Below, piece by piece: positions 16,901 through 29,941 of a DNA stretch of 64,000 nucleotides. A program made the position numbers and the translations under genes. The first letter of the stretch is position 1; each line of letters begins with the position of its first letter. Location of the stretch: the NCBI RefSeq assembly GCF_002355275.1, contig NZ_CP023449.1, positions 124,001 to 188,000 of the forward strand, written 5' to 3'. Under the pieces are notes generated by a model. That model did not search any database, had not been told where the DNA came from, and was given only the letters and a program-made list of their open reading frames with translations. This stretch comes from Rhizorhabdus dicambivorans. Its GTDB lineage: Bacteria; Pseudomonadota; Alphaproteobacteria; Sphingomonadales; Sphingomonadaceae.

Positions 16901-18640
16901 CTCGTCGAAGCGGACCGCGCGGGCATCGCCGCCGGCGCTGCCGTCGCTGTCGCCGCCCGAGATCCCGGCGCTCAGCTCGCTAGATCCGCCGCCGATCAGG
17001 ATGCCGCCATTGGTCGCGGCCAGCCGGACCGTGCCCGCCAGGCCTTCGCCCCCGCCGCCATCCGCGCCGTTGCCGCCATGGCCATCGGCGAAAAGATGGA
17101 CGCCCTGGCCGGTCTGTATCGTGCCGCCGTTCAGCGCCTCGACCGATATCTGGCCGCCCGAGCCATTGCCCGCCAGCCCGCCGCCGCCCTGGATCGATCC
17201 GCCGGTACCGCTCGCCCGTCCGGTCAGCGCCCCGCCGATGGTGAGCGAGGCGCCGGCGCCCGTCGCTGACAAGGCGATATTCCCGGCCAGCGCGTCGGCG
17301 GGGCCGGCGGCCGAAGCGCCGGTGTCGATGGTGAGATCGCCATCGATGCTGAGGACGGTGCCCGCATTGGCGCTGATGCCGACGCCACCGCCATTGGCGG
17401 CGCCCGAGGTGGAGGAGACGCTGGTGTCGATCGACAGGCTGCCGCCGATCCCGGCATTGCCCGCCGAGCTGTCGACCGCGACGTTCAGCCCGCCGGCGAC
17501 GATGCCGACATCGCCGCCTGCCGCGAGACTGGCCACCGTCAGGTTCTGCGCGGACCGGATATAGACCGGGGCGCCATCCTCCTGCGCAAGATCGCCGCCC
17601 TCGATGCGGACGGCGCCACCGCCCCGGCCGATCGAGACATTGCCGACCGCATCGAGCGACGCGGCGGAAACATCGCGCCCCGCGGTCAGGACGATGCCCT
17701 GGTCGCTCGCCTCGACGCCCTGCGCCAGGGTGAAATCGAGGCTGCCGCCGGTCAGCAGCATCGTCAGCGCCTGGTTCTTGGGCACGGCGACGAGATAGAT
17801 GGCGCGGTGGGGCGGCTCCTGCGGGTTCGACGGCGCATCGACCGTGACGTTGGTGGTGCCGCTGTGGGTGAGCGCATCCGCGACACCGCTGCCGACCGGC
17901 ACGCTGATGTCGAACAGCTCGCCGGAGAAGGTGATGTCGGCGCGTTCGGCCGCGACATAGGCGACATTGCCGTGCGAGCCGACCGAGCCCGCCTGGACGA
18001 TCTTCGGCGCGATCACCCCGACATAGTCCGAGCCGCTGACCGTGGCGCCGGTGTCGATCCGCACCGCCGCCCCGGCGCTGCTGTCCGTCAGACCGTTGAG
18101 CGCAGTGAAGGGATCCTCGTCATCGTCGAACTGGGCATCGGCGGTGGTGAGGACGAGGCCGCCTACGTCGATGGAAGCACTGGCGCCGACCAGGATGCCG
18201 CCGGGGCTGTAGAACCAGACGTTGCCGCCGGTCCCGATCAGCCCGCCCTGGGCATCGTAGAGCTTGCTGGTGATCGTGCCGTTGAGCGCAATGTCCCGCG
18301 TCGTATCGGCGGGGACGATGCGGTTGAGGACCGTAAAGCCGTTCTGGTTGGCCAGGCTGTTGCGGAAATCTACGCTCGATCCCGAGGGCAGGAAGTCGAT
18401 CGTGCCGCCGCCCGTGGCGGTGTCCGTCGGCGTCCAGTTGATGATCGCGGTCGGCGAGTTGACCGTGACCGTATCGGTATTGGCGTTGCGGACGATGCTG
18501 TAATCGGGGGTCGAGATCGCGCCCGGACTACCCGCGAAGCCATTCGCCGAACCCCGCGCCGGCAGCACCAGCATCGACGCCAATGCCAGAACCGAGGTAA
18601 GCGTACGCGCCTGCGGCATACCCGGGATACGGGACGCCAT
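4964..18640 (-). CDS. giant FHA-like two-partner secretion exoprotein with three TPS modules
   Basis: About 4,558 aa. The ATG at 18640 precedes a signal-like segment (TLTSVLALASMLVLP); a GTG at 18670 is possible. Three filamentous-haemagglutinin N-terminal (TPS) modules begin near residues 20, 1298 and 2585. Each has NGFAG (FGFAG in the third), TVNSPTAIINW or FVN.PTAIINW, IDFLPS, FTVLNR and WFYSP.GI, and is followed by about 1,000 residues of Gly/Ala/Asn-rich beta-helix repeats. Two He_PIG immunoglobulin-like repeats (FDT.. GGTGPYVYTVTSGSLPTGLS) lie at about 4087-4259, then 89 consecutive prolines (about 4267-4355), then a tail with TVQQETTNI and a final IDTPVISSGNSSLWQGADG. It is expected to be exported by the TpsB at the head of the operon and to lie on or outside the cell surface, perhaps as an adhesin. 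No toxin domain is visible. Confidence 0.9.
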   Translation of the reverse strand: MASRIPGMPQARTLTSVLALASMLVLPARGSANGFAGSPGAISTPDYSIVRNANTDTVTVNSPTAIINWTPTDTATGGGTIDFLPSGSSVDFRNSLANQNGFTVLNRIVPADTTRDIALNGTITSKLYDAQGGLIGTGGNVWFYSPGGILVGASASIDVGGLVLTTADAQFDDDEDPFTALNGLTDSSAGAAVRIDTGATVSGSDYVGVIAPKIVQAGSVGSHGNVAYVAAERADITFSGELFDISVPVGSGVADALTHSGTTNVTVDAPSNPQEPPHRAIYLVAVPKNQALTMLLTGGSLDFTLAQGVEASDQGIVLTAGRDVSAASLDAVGNVSIGRGGGAVRIEGGDLAQEDGAPVYIRSAQNLTVASLAAGGDVGIVAGGLNVAVDSSAGNAGIGGSLSIDTSVSSTSGAANGGGVGISANAGTVLSIDGDLTIDTGASAAGPADALAGNIALSATGAGASLTIGGALTGRASGTGGSIQGGGGLAGNGSGGQISVEALNGGTIQTGQGVHLFADGHGGNGADGGGGEGLAGTVRLAATNGGILIGGGSSELSAGISGGDSDGSAGGDARAVRFDEGGQVSGYVALIVNGQDGHIQFGTEQSGASISVNLDADAGGGSGASISGEARAGYLEMAAFESQGITIHGSLDASASARVNSGESQAGGNATGGLFRLIAVDGSAISITGGLSLTLDGEGGSSEAGAGGTGLGGSTLIGTVGSATIDVDGGFGIQANGVGGTAFAGQGGDGQGGELVFGGDSSGGFSVGSISLIADGLGGAGAAQGGQGRGGTAVVTSAGGATVTVGQISLSADGQGGAAGLSFTSDIAGSGAGAAGGAGYGGRAGVEVFRGQVTISGGSISSDGRGGAGNIGGFGEGGAGLVEGGNGAFLDATDGTLDITGLFLSLTATGIGGLSEADRNGVVLGAGDGGGGDVRIVALTGNGIGRVETGAMDISINAGATGGNAGVAGDGQGGGAGGDAVAGRIIISAEAGNGQIDIGDVDAEANATGGRGGNGGAQGNAAQPTVAGAGGGATGGSIRVLLDDGPAGQQTEGSTRLDRLSAEVIGFGGDGGDGGSGAPNGGTGGAGGLGEGGSVELYAHGSSGNPAVGLEIADPVDVLARGYGGNGGLGGTGGQGGGQGPDGGGGRGTGGSLRIESTSRDGADDVRGMVDLGGLSANLSGNRGSGNGAEGVAGSFEITALRGDMRIGGTSIVAFLNLPPSQSDPGLIRAESGTITFDNASGDDLVVTTPDSNLQIVELAGGNVVAGTYSFSVLSIDGGCLLDDSCGGPPPPPPTGGNGFAGAPGSLSTADYDIQRDSGGDTIFVNSPTAIINWTPDDTGSGSNAIDFLPSGSTAAYRNSTANLGGFTVLNRIMPGGAASGRAIALNGTITSRLYDAGNTLIGTGGNVWFYSPNGILVGGASIDVGGLVLSTANIGFSDANERFADIITEQASLDSQLVRVESSSINVSDYFLAMAPVVEQSGVVRSKGSAAYVAARDADIDFRDGRMAIIYDPDGGSDATFALTLTGQTIVDVPDNDSRQHAIYVAAAAHGQGQFVDVGGASFDFTLGQGVSAQNQAILIGFNHELKADFNDIGNGVANAGTGLGTLLRGSFAVGSEVPTYIRAATDLDFQGGHSFGGRLDIHNPGHDVLIRPAAGTVSVGGALNINVTDIGGGARHGGSVAIRSNEANGHLQFDGDVDITASGIAGNEGQRGTGGDVVVAAEAAGAQLTIGGRLYVQSEGYGSGSSSSKGGDGEGGNIRVTALQGASIQIGATTTLVASAYGGNASGLGNDGGDAYAGALQVQALGGTIEASAGHEFQLFATARGGNSDQGNGGNVITDLPSSNDPHGYIQLVASGADGALSIGTAQDGASIQMSLDAIAGGGGSNGVTGNHSGTATAGQFEFFALDGGHIDTHGNIDIRAEGSIRDGYDRGGDATGGRIDIRADGDSSLYFHDGLFALLTGYGGASADGTAGTGTGGSLYVRAEDSAAVRSDGTFIISANAVGGYGVAGSGGDGYGGYLTVGGGSGTLQFGGLQLDANGNGGQGAMAGGTGHGGTGEIGTEGGTGITIGSLGIAAVGNGGNVIGDGNNVVLTDSQGGLGQGGKAGIRVVDGGSVTVGDGNFNGSGLGGTGYHGGEGSGGFGLNDGGGGLYLRADDGTLTLTGGAVFLSASGLGGQNRPDSANTLGAGGDGYGGYGEIFAYNGESGGGHITSTPQNFVWNMQGIGAAGRDAGGTSKPGSDAGSGFGGTVSIGAEAGRGQVDISSQLIDVRGSGGNGGTGGSNKSGSSPGSSGGRAGNGEGGHVEIGLVSGDSAVVQNDGFVRINAADINAGGIGGDGGNGGDSTDFQAGSGGDGGDGRGGTVRLSANGASDGATPTGLKIGGATTITLVGHGGEGGDAGLGSGSGSDGTFGVNGSGRGGDFEIGSGNRYEQNDQRGRVELAGFTANLTGDRTDKGSTFSDTAGTFNISTFRGDISVTAQATITANGDPGGEGAPNRIQAAYGAIDFVNPNGADLAITGDGITVAFYLDTQGSITADFYALNVPTVINECVVAGVACDPAADPPEGLSGGPPPPPPLPQIFGFAGAPDALTTAAYDIQRVDNSDTIFVNAPTAIINWTPDDTAGGSGAIDFLPSSSTATFRNGTGNLGGFTVLNRVIPGGGASGRAIAFNGTLRSRLYDAGNNLIGPGGNIWFYSPGGILLGGGATIDVGGLVLSTADIGFTDANDRFTDLRTDQASADSQLIRIDSSISANGYLALIAPRIEQQGTVNATGSVAYVAARDADITLDDLFGITVNQGTDAVFALTHNGNTLVTPGVGEAHGIYLATGSQGVVFLDLSNGSLDFALGQGVDAGAQGIVIATGRDVAGGFNNIGPVSSGNGSDTAVLLRGGFGTASGVQTYWRSAMGIQIEGAQTFGGKLDIAAPQRTVRIRSGAGSVSFGDDVSIFTSNIGGTGDQRGGDVWIEAISAGDQVQFDGALTIAANGFGGAGALGRGGDVTIVAAGAGADVTVDGAFNAQAQGEGGAAIISGDPGGNGQGGDIRLETILGGGLAFNGDVMLSVNGAGQSGNGLGAGGQGHAGRLYLHAFDAGSELDFAGNVTLRLRGAGGYGNDGGDGIGGVAEFAVAGGGTVNVAGGTTVTISSAGGSNTPGNGGNASSGHLAMTATGGGSDITLVQTLAVEGNADAGNASNIGEGEGGDSSGATMNFTADGGTIHLTANPILSSRLNAGNSITGEGGFAQGAGIALSALNGGVIETGDFEAIDLNAFAGATLGSDAGGHATGGSLSLTAGTGSRITVGSLGGGYGARSGGSQGGYGGTAQAGTISLSVTGSGQIEARRLNFDLTANGNDSNSGAGGNATGGTLSITAAGTGSIAFTQASNLNLAANGGNTTSGTTGTGTGGTFEVTAQDSAGIVLGDININPNSPSRGGGSPTSAGGEGRGGAIRLSATGSSASIETGSIAFELTGRGGGSNDGNVGGTRGGDATGGQVEISADGADAEIRIANLSGVANGFGGNARGTTGEGGDAFGGTLIIGVDNGGAINVTNGIDVNLGALGGDDLLGTGGIGGAGTGGTARLTVGGGGAFSAGGVVQFLADGNGRSGATGGLGIGGSTLLEVTSAGSTIGTGTLSLSASGSGGNSSGDGATAAAGYGGLARIEAAHGSIAVTNGTSVNVSGGGGRGFNGGAGYGGGAPGNIVANGGAFAEAYSGTLTFSGGLSMTANGGGNAADVPGAAPGRGGDGFGGVIRVAALAANGPSPAASTVNASALTLVAIGGGGGAQANTTVSGQAGGAGGDGRGGTIFVGGDAGVAAITTGSITAQAVGFGGAGANGSGNVTGSQDAVNGGAGGAGGAGFGGSVRLAILSGPQTPTTLGTGNFGAVELDVFGQGVRGGDGAAGANGGSTGSGGISGTGTGGTIEVRAEGGTATLASLVAIASAGGGDFTSSGGGGGGANGGGVTIFAGYRGDFMPLDPGAVTITGNANIQLRAFEGPFGRPQHGYFIIEANGGTISAGNVDIIATGSNFPSTVSQIRSTEGNINFANFGLTTDGGFEFVTGVNGTYSFGSCTVNGQTCTPPPPPPPTPPPPPPPSPTFDTGPLEDGSDGDPYVQTITASGGTGPYVYTVTSGSLPTGLSLDEGGNITGTPVGAGTSNFQVTVTDSNNQTAVMSFSITINAVTPPPSPMFDTSSLTNGISGSSYMEMFAASGGTGPYVYTVTSGSLPTGLSLDQAGNITGTPVGAGTSNFQITVTDSNNQMAVMSFSITVNAAPLPPPPPPPPPPPPPPPPPPPPPPPPPPPPPPPPPPPPPPPPPPPPPPPPPPPPPPPPPPPPPPPPPPPPPPPPPPPPPPPPPPPPPPPPPIQQPVVMMTVQQETTNITSSIQSSLTGARVSGGSVSTGPVGGALGGGGFSASPPPPAPPPPPPQPSGGGGGSSSSSQGGGQQSQSSGGGGGGGDQGGSASGGGSASGDGDKGGQGGEGGQGEGGNQQAAAEDTPPDPADAGGDEESSEGGGEGAAAAAVANPNVVVDVNAIGSSSTQIDTPVISSGNSSLWQGADGLDVGGTP
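5576..5842 (-). repeat. trinucleotide tract coding 89 consecutive prolines
   Basis: On the plus strand the tract is an unbroken run of NGG triplets (CGG, AGG, TGG, GGG), which on the coding strand reads as 89 proline codons without interruption. It links the He_PIG repeats to the conserved C-terminal tail of the exoprotein. Triplet repeats keep the frame when they slip, but embedded G5 runs could cause frameshifts. Confidence 0.9.
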
Positions 18641-18787
18641 CGGCCGCCCTGAACTGCTGCTGCCCCCCACAAGCCCCCCGGATGGCCGCCGGAGACCCGG
18701 CCGCCTTGTTGCCCCGCAGCCCGTCTAGCATGCGCGAATCGGGTCAACCAGCCCGTAAGGTTACGGTCTTCCCGGAAAAAATTCCGA

Positions 18788-21700
18788 TCAGCGGGTCGAC
18801 TGGACCGTGCTGCCCGGCGCGCTGGGCGCCGGCAGCAGGGCGCGTTCGCCGTCGCCGACGATCGCGAAGGCCGACCAGTAATAGGGATGCGAGGTGTTCA
18901 CATCGTCCATCAGGCCGTTCTGCGCCTTGCGCATCGCCGTTGCCATCGCCGTGCCCGGCGGCGCCGTGAACAGCCCGCTGATCAGCCGCTTGGTGGCGTT
19001 GAAATCGTCGGGCACCGGCCAGTGGCTGGCGATCACGGTGCGGGCACCAGCGCCGACGAAGGCGCGGACCAGGCCGTCGAGCGCGAAGTTGCCGCCGGTG
19101 GTGACGCCGGCCTCGCGGGTCGCGCCGACCGTCGCCATGCCGGCCGTGTCGCAGGCCGAGAGGACGACGACATCGGCATCGAGCTTGAGGTCGAAAATCT
19201 CCTTGAACGACAGCAGGCCATCCGAGGTGCCGCCACCGAAGCTGGTGAGCAGCGCCGGGCGCGCCGGGCATTCGGGGCGCGGCGCGGTGACCAGGCCATG
19301 GGTGGCGAAGTGGATGATCCGATAGTCCTTGAGATCATTGAGACCAAGGATCGTCGAATCCGAGAAGTCGCCACCGACGATCAGCTTCGACCGGTCCTCC
19401 CCGATGATCCCGCTGGCGAGATAGAGCTCGGCCGAGGAGATCGGATTGTTCCAGTTGCTGAGCGGCCAAGCGCAGGGATCGGCCTGCGACGGCGGCGGCA
19501 CGAAGAAGGGATTGAGCGACGGGCGCATATTCTCGCCCATGCCCAGATAGCCCTTCGGCGCCTTCGAGCTGGCGACGTCGCGGCCGTCGACGAACGAGCG
19601 CGGGCTGACCACGGTCGAGACGTCGCGATCCCTGCCCAGCCAGTTGATCCCGCGGAAATCGAAGTCGTCGGCATTGGGCTTCTTGAGCCGCGCCAGATAG
19701 GCGTCGACGCCGTCCTGATCGATCGGCAGCAGATTGGCCGGCAGCTGGAGCAGCGGGCCATCGGGCTCGTAGATGAAGTTCGTCACCTTGTGCAGCTCGG
19801 CGTCGATCGGGCCCATCAGCGACACATAGAGCTTGCGCGCCAGCACCAGATCGAACGGATAGGTGGCCATCTGGCCATTCTCATATTTCACGACCGAATC
19901 GCGGATCTGCGCGACCGTGTCCTCGATCTGCTTGGTGGTGAGATCGAGCTTCCACGCCTTGGCGACGTCCTTGCTGACGAACATCGCATAGGCATCCTGC
20001 CCGACCAGCGTGACCTTGTAATAGCCGTCGCCGGTGTGCAGCGCCTTCTGCAGCTCGTCGACGCCCATCGTCGACGGCGACAGGACGCGATAGCGCGGGA
20101 ATTTCGACAGCTTCGCCTGGAGCACGGTCTGATCGCGCTCATAGCGCAGCTTCCTGCCGCGCGCTTCCTCGAGCGCGGCCGCCTCGGCCGGGTTGGCGCT
20201 GGCGCTCATCCGCGCGACCTCGCCGGTGACGCGGGCGATATAGCGCGACAGGGTGACCGACTGGCGGAACAGGCTGGCCGCCTCGTCATCGCCGCCTGAA
20301 AGTTCGCGGGCCAGCAGCGCCTGGGTCGCGGCGATGCCGGGCCGCAGCATCACCTGGCTGGCGCCGAACATCCGCTTGACCGCCTGGGGATCGGTCGCCG
20401 AGCGCTCGGCGAGCAGGCGGAAATAGGGCCGAAGCAGGTTGCGGATCGAGGTCATCGCCCCGGGCAGGTTCTCCGCCGCGTTGATCACCTCTCCGAACAT
20501 CGTCATCGCCCGGTCGCCCTGGCCATGGCGGCTCAGGAAACCGGCGAAGCTGGCCTTGGCGCCCAGCGAGACCGCGGTGTTGGGATATTGAATCTCCACC
20601 ACCTGCAGCGAGTCGGCATAGAGCCGCTCCGCCTCGGGTATGTTGTTCTCCGCCTCGGCGATCAGCGCGAGATCCTTCTGGATGCTCGACCGCAGCCAGC
20701 CGGTGCTGTTGATCTTGCCTTCGCGGATCGACTGCATCGCGGTGATCGCTTCGTCGAAGCTGGCGCGGGCCTTCACATAATCCTTGGCGATGCGGAAGGC
20801 CGCGCCGCGCAGCTGAAGCGCCTGCGCGTCGAGGATCTGCGCCCGTTCGAACGGCTGCAGCCCCTGATCGAGCGCGCCGAGCTGGCTCATCTGCGAATTC
20901 TCGCGGTTGAGATCATCGGCGACGCTGCCGTCAATCTCGCCCGAGGCCAGCTTGGCGTCGACCGCCGTCTCCCGCTGGATTTCGGCGACCGGCTTGGAAA
21001 GCTCGGCAACGGCCTCCTTCAGCTTCTTCTGGTTGAGATAATGCATCGCATAGAAGTTGCGGAGCATGCGGCCGAGGACGGGATCGGACAGCGCGGCCGG
21101 GGTCGCGGCGCGAGCGAACAGGCTGTCGGCATTGACGAAATTGCCCTGGTTCGATTCCTGCATCGCCTGGTTGGCGTAATATTCGGGCAGGCGCGAGCCG
21201 GCCTTCGATCCGCTGGCGGCGTCGCGTTCGACCAGCGCCTCGAAGAACTCGGCCGCTTCGGCGTAGGAACCGTCATTGTTACGGGCATAGGCCTCGGCCA
21301 GGGCGCTGTCGCTGTCGAGCGCGCCGGCCTGGACGCGCGCGAAGGCCGCCGGATCGCCGGCCGATGTGGTCGCGACCTGGACCTCGCCCTTGACCATGGT
21401 GTCGGCGATCATCGTCCGCAGGCCGAGCTGGAGTGCGCTGTCATAGCCGCCGAGACCGTCGGCGATATAGACGGTGCTGCCCTTCTTGTAGGCGTATATC
21501 TTGTAGGCGAGCTGGTTGCCGTCGGTGCACTCGCTCTGCATCACCTCGCCAAGGCCCTCGATCTTGGTCGCGGCCGGCGCCTGGCAGGTGAGCGGCGTCT
21601 CGCTGTTGGCGATGACCCGCGCCACCGGATCGCCGGCGTCCTTGCGCAGCGCGAAGAGGCGGCCGACCGGGGAGGCCGCGTCACGGCAGACGATGCGATA

Positions 21701-21897
21701 GCCGCGATCGAACATGCTGATCAGCACCGGGCTGACCGCACGGTTCTGGGCGGTGCAGAGCACCCCCGAGGAACCGATGCGGAAGCTGTTGCGCAGCGAC
21801 AGGCTGCCCGGTTGCTTGGCCGCGGGCGCCATGGCGGGCAGGCCGAGCGCGAGCGCGGCCAGCAGCCCGAGACCGAGCGCGGGACGGTTCATACGCA

Positions 21898-21898
<1 letters not shown>
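18788..21898 (-). CDS. secreted TPR-CHAT caspase-like protease
   Basis: About 1,036 aa. The N-terminus is a signal peptide (LGLGLLAALALGLPAMAPAA), so the protein is probably periplasmic or exported. The middle, about residues 190-480, is helical and TPR-like (EAYARNNDGSYAEAAEFF; YANQAMQESNQGNFVNADSLF). The C-terminal third is a CHAT domain with the caspase-type dyad: His in IIHFATHG (about 868) and Cys in VVLSACDTAG (about 917). The start codon overlaps the stop of the upstream exoprotein as TGATG, with AGGAGGG before it; a GTG one codon earlier is also possible. CHAT proteins are clan CD cysteine peptidases. Operon position suggests that it acts on, or is activated by, the two exoproteins; that is inference. 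Confidence 0.9.
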
Positions 21899-27564
<5,666 letters not shown>

Positions 27565-27565
<1 letters not shown>

Positions 27566-29349
27566 CACTGATTTTCCCAGGGCCAGAGCTTGCTCGTGAC
27601 AGATACGAGGAAACGGGGATCATGGTTGTGGGTCTGGAGACCCGCCGCCTTCAACGGGAAGGCGATGGTTCCGTCGATCCGGAAGCGGTTGTTGAGCAGG
27701 GCGCGCAAGCCACCGCCGACCGAAGCGACGAAATTGGGGTTGAGCCGGCCCGCACCCTTGTCCCAGGTCCAGGCGAGATCGGTGAAGCCGAACGGCAGAA
27801 TATTGAGATTGACCTTCTGGAACGGCCGGACATTGGGCAGGCGCAGTTCGAAGGCGCTGCCAATGCCGCTGTCGCCGATGATCACGCCCGGATCATAGCC
27901 GCGGCCGATCGAGAAGTTGCCCGCCGAATATTCCTCGAAGCTGAACAGCGGCGTGAAGGCATATTGGGCACGCGGCATCACCGCGATCCAGTAGCCGCCG
28001 GCGATATTATATTCGAACGAGGCCGAGGCGCGGACCAGGCTCGACGTGCGATCACCATCGGCACGGGCAGGCGTAAGCGGGCCGAAGGGGTTACCGGGCC
28101 GCGCGATCGACGGCGGCGACGCATCGAGGATGTTCAGACCCTGACGGAATTCAAGCGATCCCGAGCCGCGCCATTTGGGCGCGCGCCGCTCCGACACGTC
28201 GGCGGTGTCGAAATCGAGCCGCACAAAGCCGACGCGCAACTTGTCCTTAGTCAGGGTGCCGACGAGGCCGGGGCCGCCGTCGAACGCCACGCTCTGGTTG
28301 AGGAAGTCCATGCCGACGGCACCGACCATGCTGAACGCCTGGGTGCGGATCCAAGGATAGCGCACCTCGCCGGTCGCGAACAGGGTCCGCGCCTTGATGT
28401 TGAAGGTGGCGCCGGCGATGGTCGGCTCCGACCATGCATAGGTGAAGGAGCCGCTCAGGGTCAGCCCCTCGCCGCCGAGGCGGGTGTCGTAGCCGAGCTG
28501 GACGAGCTGCTGCTCCTTGAAGTCGGCGGTGCTGGAGACCGATGCGGTCAGCCGGTCGGCACCAATCAGACCATAAGCAGCGGCCGAGAGCGCGCCGCTC
28601 CAGCGGCCCGAGCTGTGCGAGGAGAAATTCTGCGCGGCGAAGTTCACGTCGAGCGGGTTGCGGACAACGCTGATCTCGCCGATCAGCTCGCCGGGCGCGG
28701 TGCCGGCGGGCTTGAGCGCGAGGCGCACCTCATAGCCCGGCATCTCCCGCGAGAGCAGCAGGTAGCGCTCGGCGGTGTAGCGGTTGAACACCTTCTCTTC
28801 GGTCAGGTGCTTCATGTAGGCTTGCAGCGTTCCTTCGGCGGGCCCGGCATTGCCGCGCACCCGGATCGCAACGATCTTCGCGAACAGCACCTCGAACCTG
28901 ACGACACCATTCTCGATCCGCTGCACCGGCACCTGGATCGCCGCCAGATAGCCCTTGGCGCGCAGCGCCGTCGCCGCCGCGTCGCGAATCGTGCAGATCG
29001 TGCTGATCGGCCGGTCCGGCCCAAGCAGCGAGACATAGCTCGCCTTCAGCTCTTCGGCGGTGATGCCCTGGAGGTTGTTGAACTGCGCCTCGCTGATCGA
29101 CACCTTGATGTCCGCATAGGCGGGATTGTCGAGAGCGCAGGGCGCGCGTTCGATATCGCCGTCGATCGTCAGCCGCGCCGAGCGCTGCGTCTGTTGCGGA
29201 CGGTTGCGATCGATCTCCTCGCGGGTGGGAGCAAGCTGCTGCTGCTGGACCGCAGGAGCGCCCGGCGCGAGCTGCGCCAGCGCCGGATTGGATGCCGATG
29301 TGAAAAGCAGCGCGGTAAAAACCACGACCGAATAGAGCGAGCTGCGCAA
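27565..29349 (-). CDS. ShlB/FhaC/HecB-type TpsB outer-membrane transporter
   Basis: 594 aa. The signal peptide ends in NPALAQ; a Gln-rich linker follows, then POTRA-type domains (about 70-250, with ISEAQFNNLQGITAEEL and a GYLAAIQVPVQ segment), then a 16-strand BamA-like barrel to the end (..FLVSVTSKLWPWENQ). A GRGYDPGVI segment in the barrel resembles the conserved loop-6 motif of TpsB proteins. These proteins recognise the TPS module of their partner in the periplasm and thread it across the outer membrane. The start appears to be TTG at 29349 after a GGGGGG run; no in-frame ATG gives a better signal peptide. It is first in the operon and overlaps the next gene by TGATG. Confidence 0.92.
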
Positions 29350-29618
29350 AATGCCCCCCGAATGACCCCTCAGTGGCGAACCCCTACGCCGGACCCCGTT
29401 CTATCCGCCTTTACGGCCGATGTCATCGCCTTAGTCGTTTTTGCCCCAATGCGTTGCGCCGCCGACACGGTGGCGCGGCGCAGGCGATGAAATGGCTTAT
29501 GCTCCGCCCGGCGCGCGCGAAAAACGCACTAGCGCACAATAGGTCCGATTCGGCCTTTCATTGCTGCATCGCAACGACCCGCTTGCGTATCGACATTCCC
29601 CGGCCTAGAGGCGCCGAC
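29350..29618. promoter_or_regulatory. divergent intergenic region between TPS operon and riboswitch
   Basis: These 269 bases separate the tpsB start from the cobalamin riboswitch on the other strand and must hold the promoters for both directions. No reading frame here looks coding. I could not identify -35/-10 boxes with confidence. Confidence 0.5.
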
Positions 29619-29798
29619 GCGACAGGTTCCCGGAGACGGGATCAAAGGGAATTTGGAAAAGCGGTCCAACCGCCCAGCCGAAGCTGCCCCCGCAACTGTG
29701 ATCGGTGAGCGATCGTCCAACTATGCCACTGGATGCCTCGGCATCCGGGAAGGCCGGACGAAAGCGGTGACCCGAGAGCCAGGAGACCTGCCTGTCGC
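29619..29798 (+). promoter_or_regulatory. cobalamin (B12) riboswitch
   Basis: The aptamer is closed by GCGACAGG (29619-29626) pairing with CCTGTCGC (29791-29798). Inside are the family signatures in order: CAGGTTCC, GGGAATTTGG, the B12 box GAAGCTGCCCCCGCAACTGT, GCCACTGG, GGGAAGG and GAGCCAGGAGACCTGCC. It lies 140 bases before the TonB-dependent receptor gene and should repress it when adenosylcobalamin is abundant. Confidence 0.97.
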
Positions 29799-29835
29799 GG
29801 TCGTTCCATCATGCGGGCGGGGTGCACCACATGAT

Positions 29836-29877
29836 CGAGGGAAATCCTCGCGTGACGACGCTCGACGGGGTCACGCG
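29836..29877 (+). promoter_or_regulatory. hairpins downstream of riboswitch, possible expression platform
   Basis: A small stem CGAGG/CCTCG (29836-29850) is followed by CGCGTGAC (29849-29856) pairing with GTCACGCG (29870-29877). The two share two bases and so would be mutually exclusive at their edge. No T tract follows, so intrinsic termination is unlikely. They lie about 65 bases before the receptor start codon. Confidence 0.4.
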
Positions 29878-29941
29878 CGGGGGGCATTGTCCAACGCGTT
29901 CCGCACGCGGCTCCGATGGCTTGATCCATGGGAGACTATCC

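Noticed and set aside
6656-17269. Plus-strand open frame of 3,537 codons opposite the large exoprotein
   Set aside because: It is antisense to clear TPS and beta-helix coding sequence. Its translation is Ala/Arg/Asp-rich with no domain. Gly/Asn/Asp-rich GC codons on the other strand rarely produce stops in this frame.
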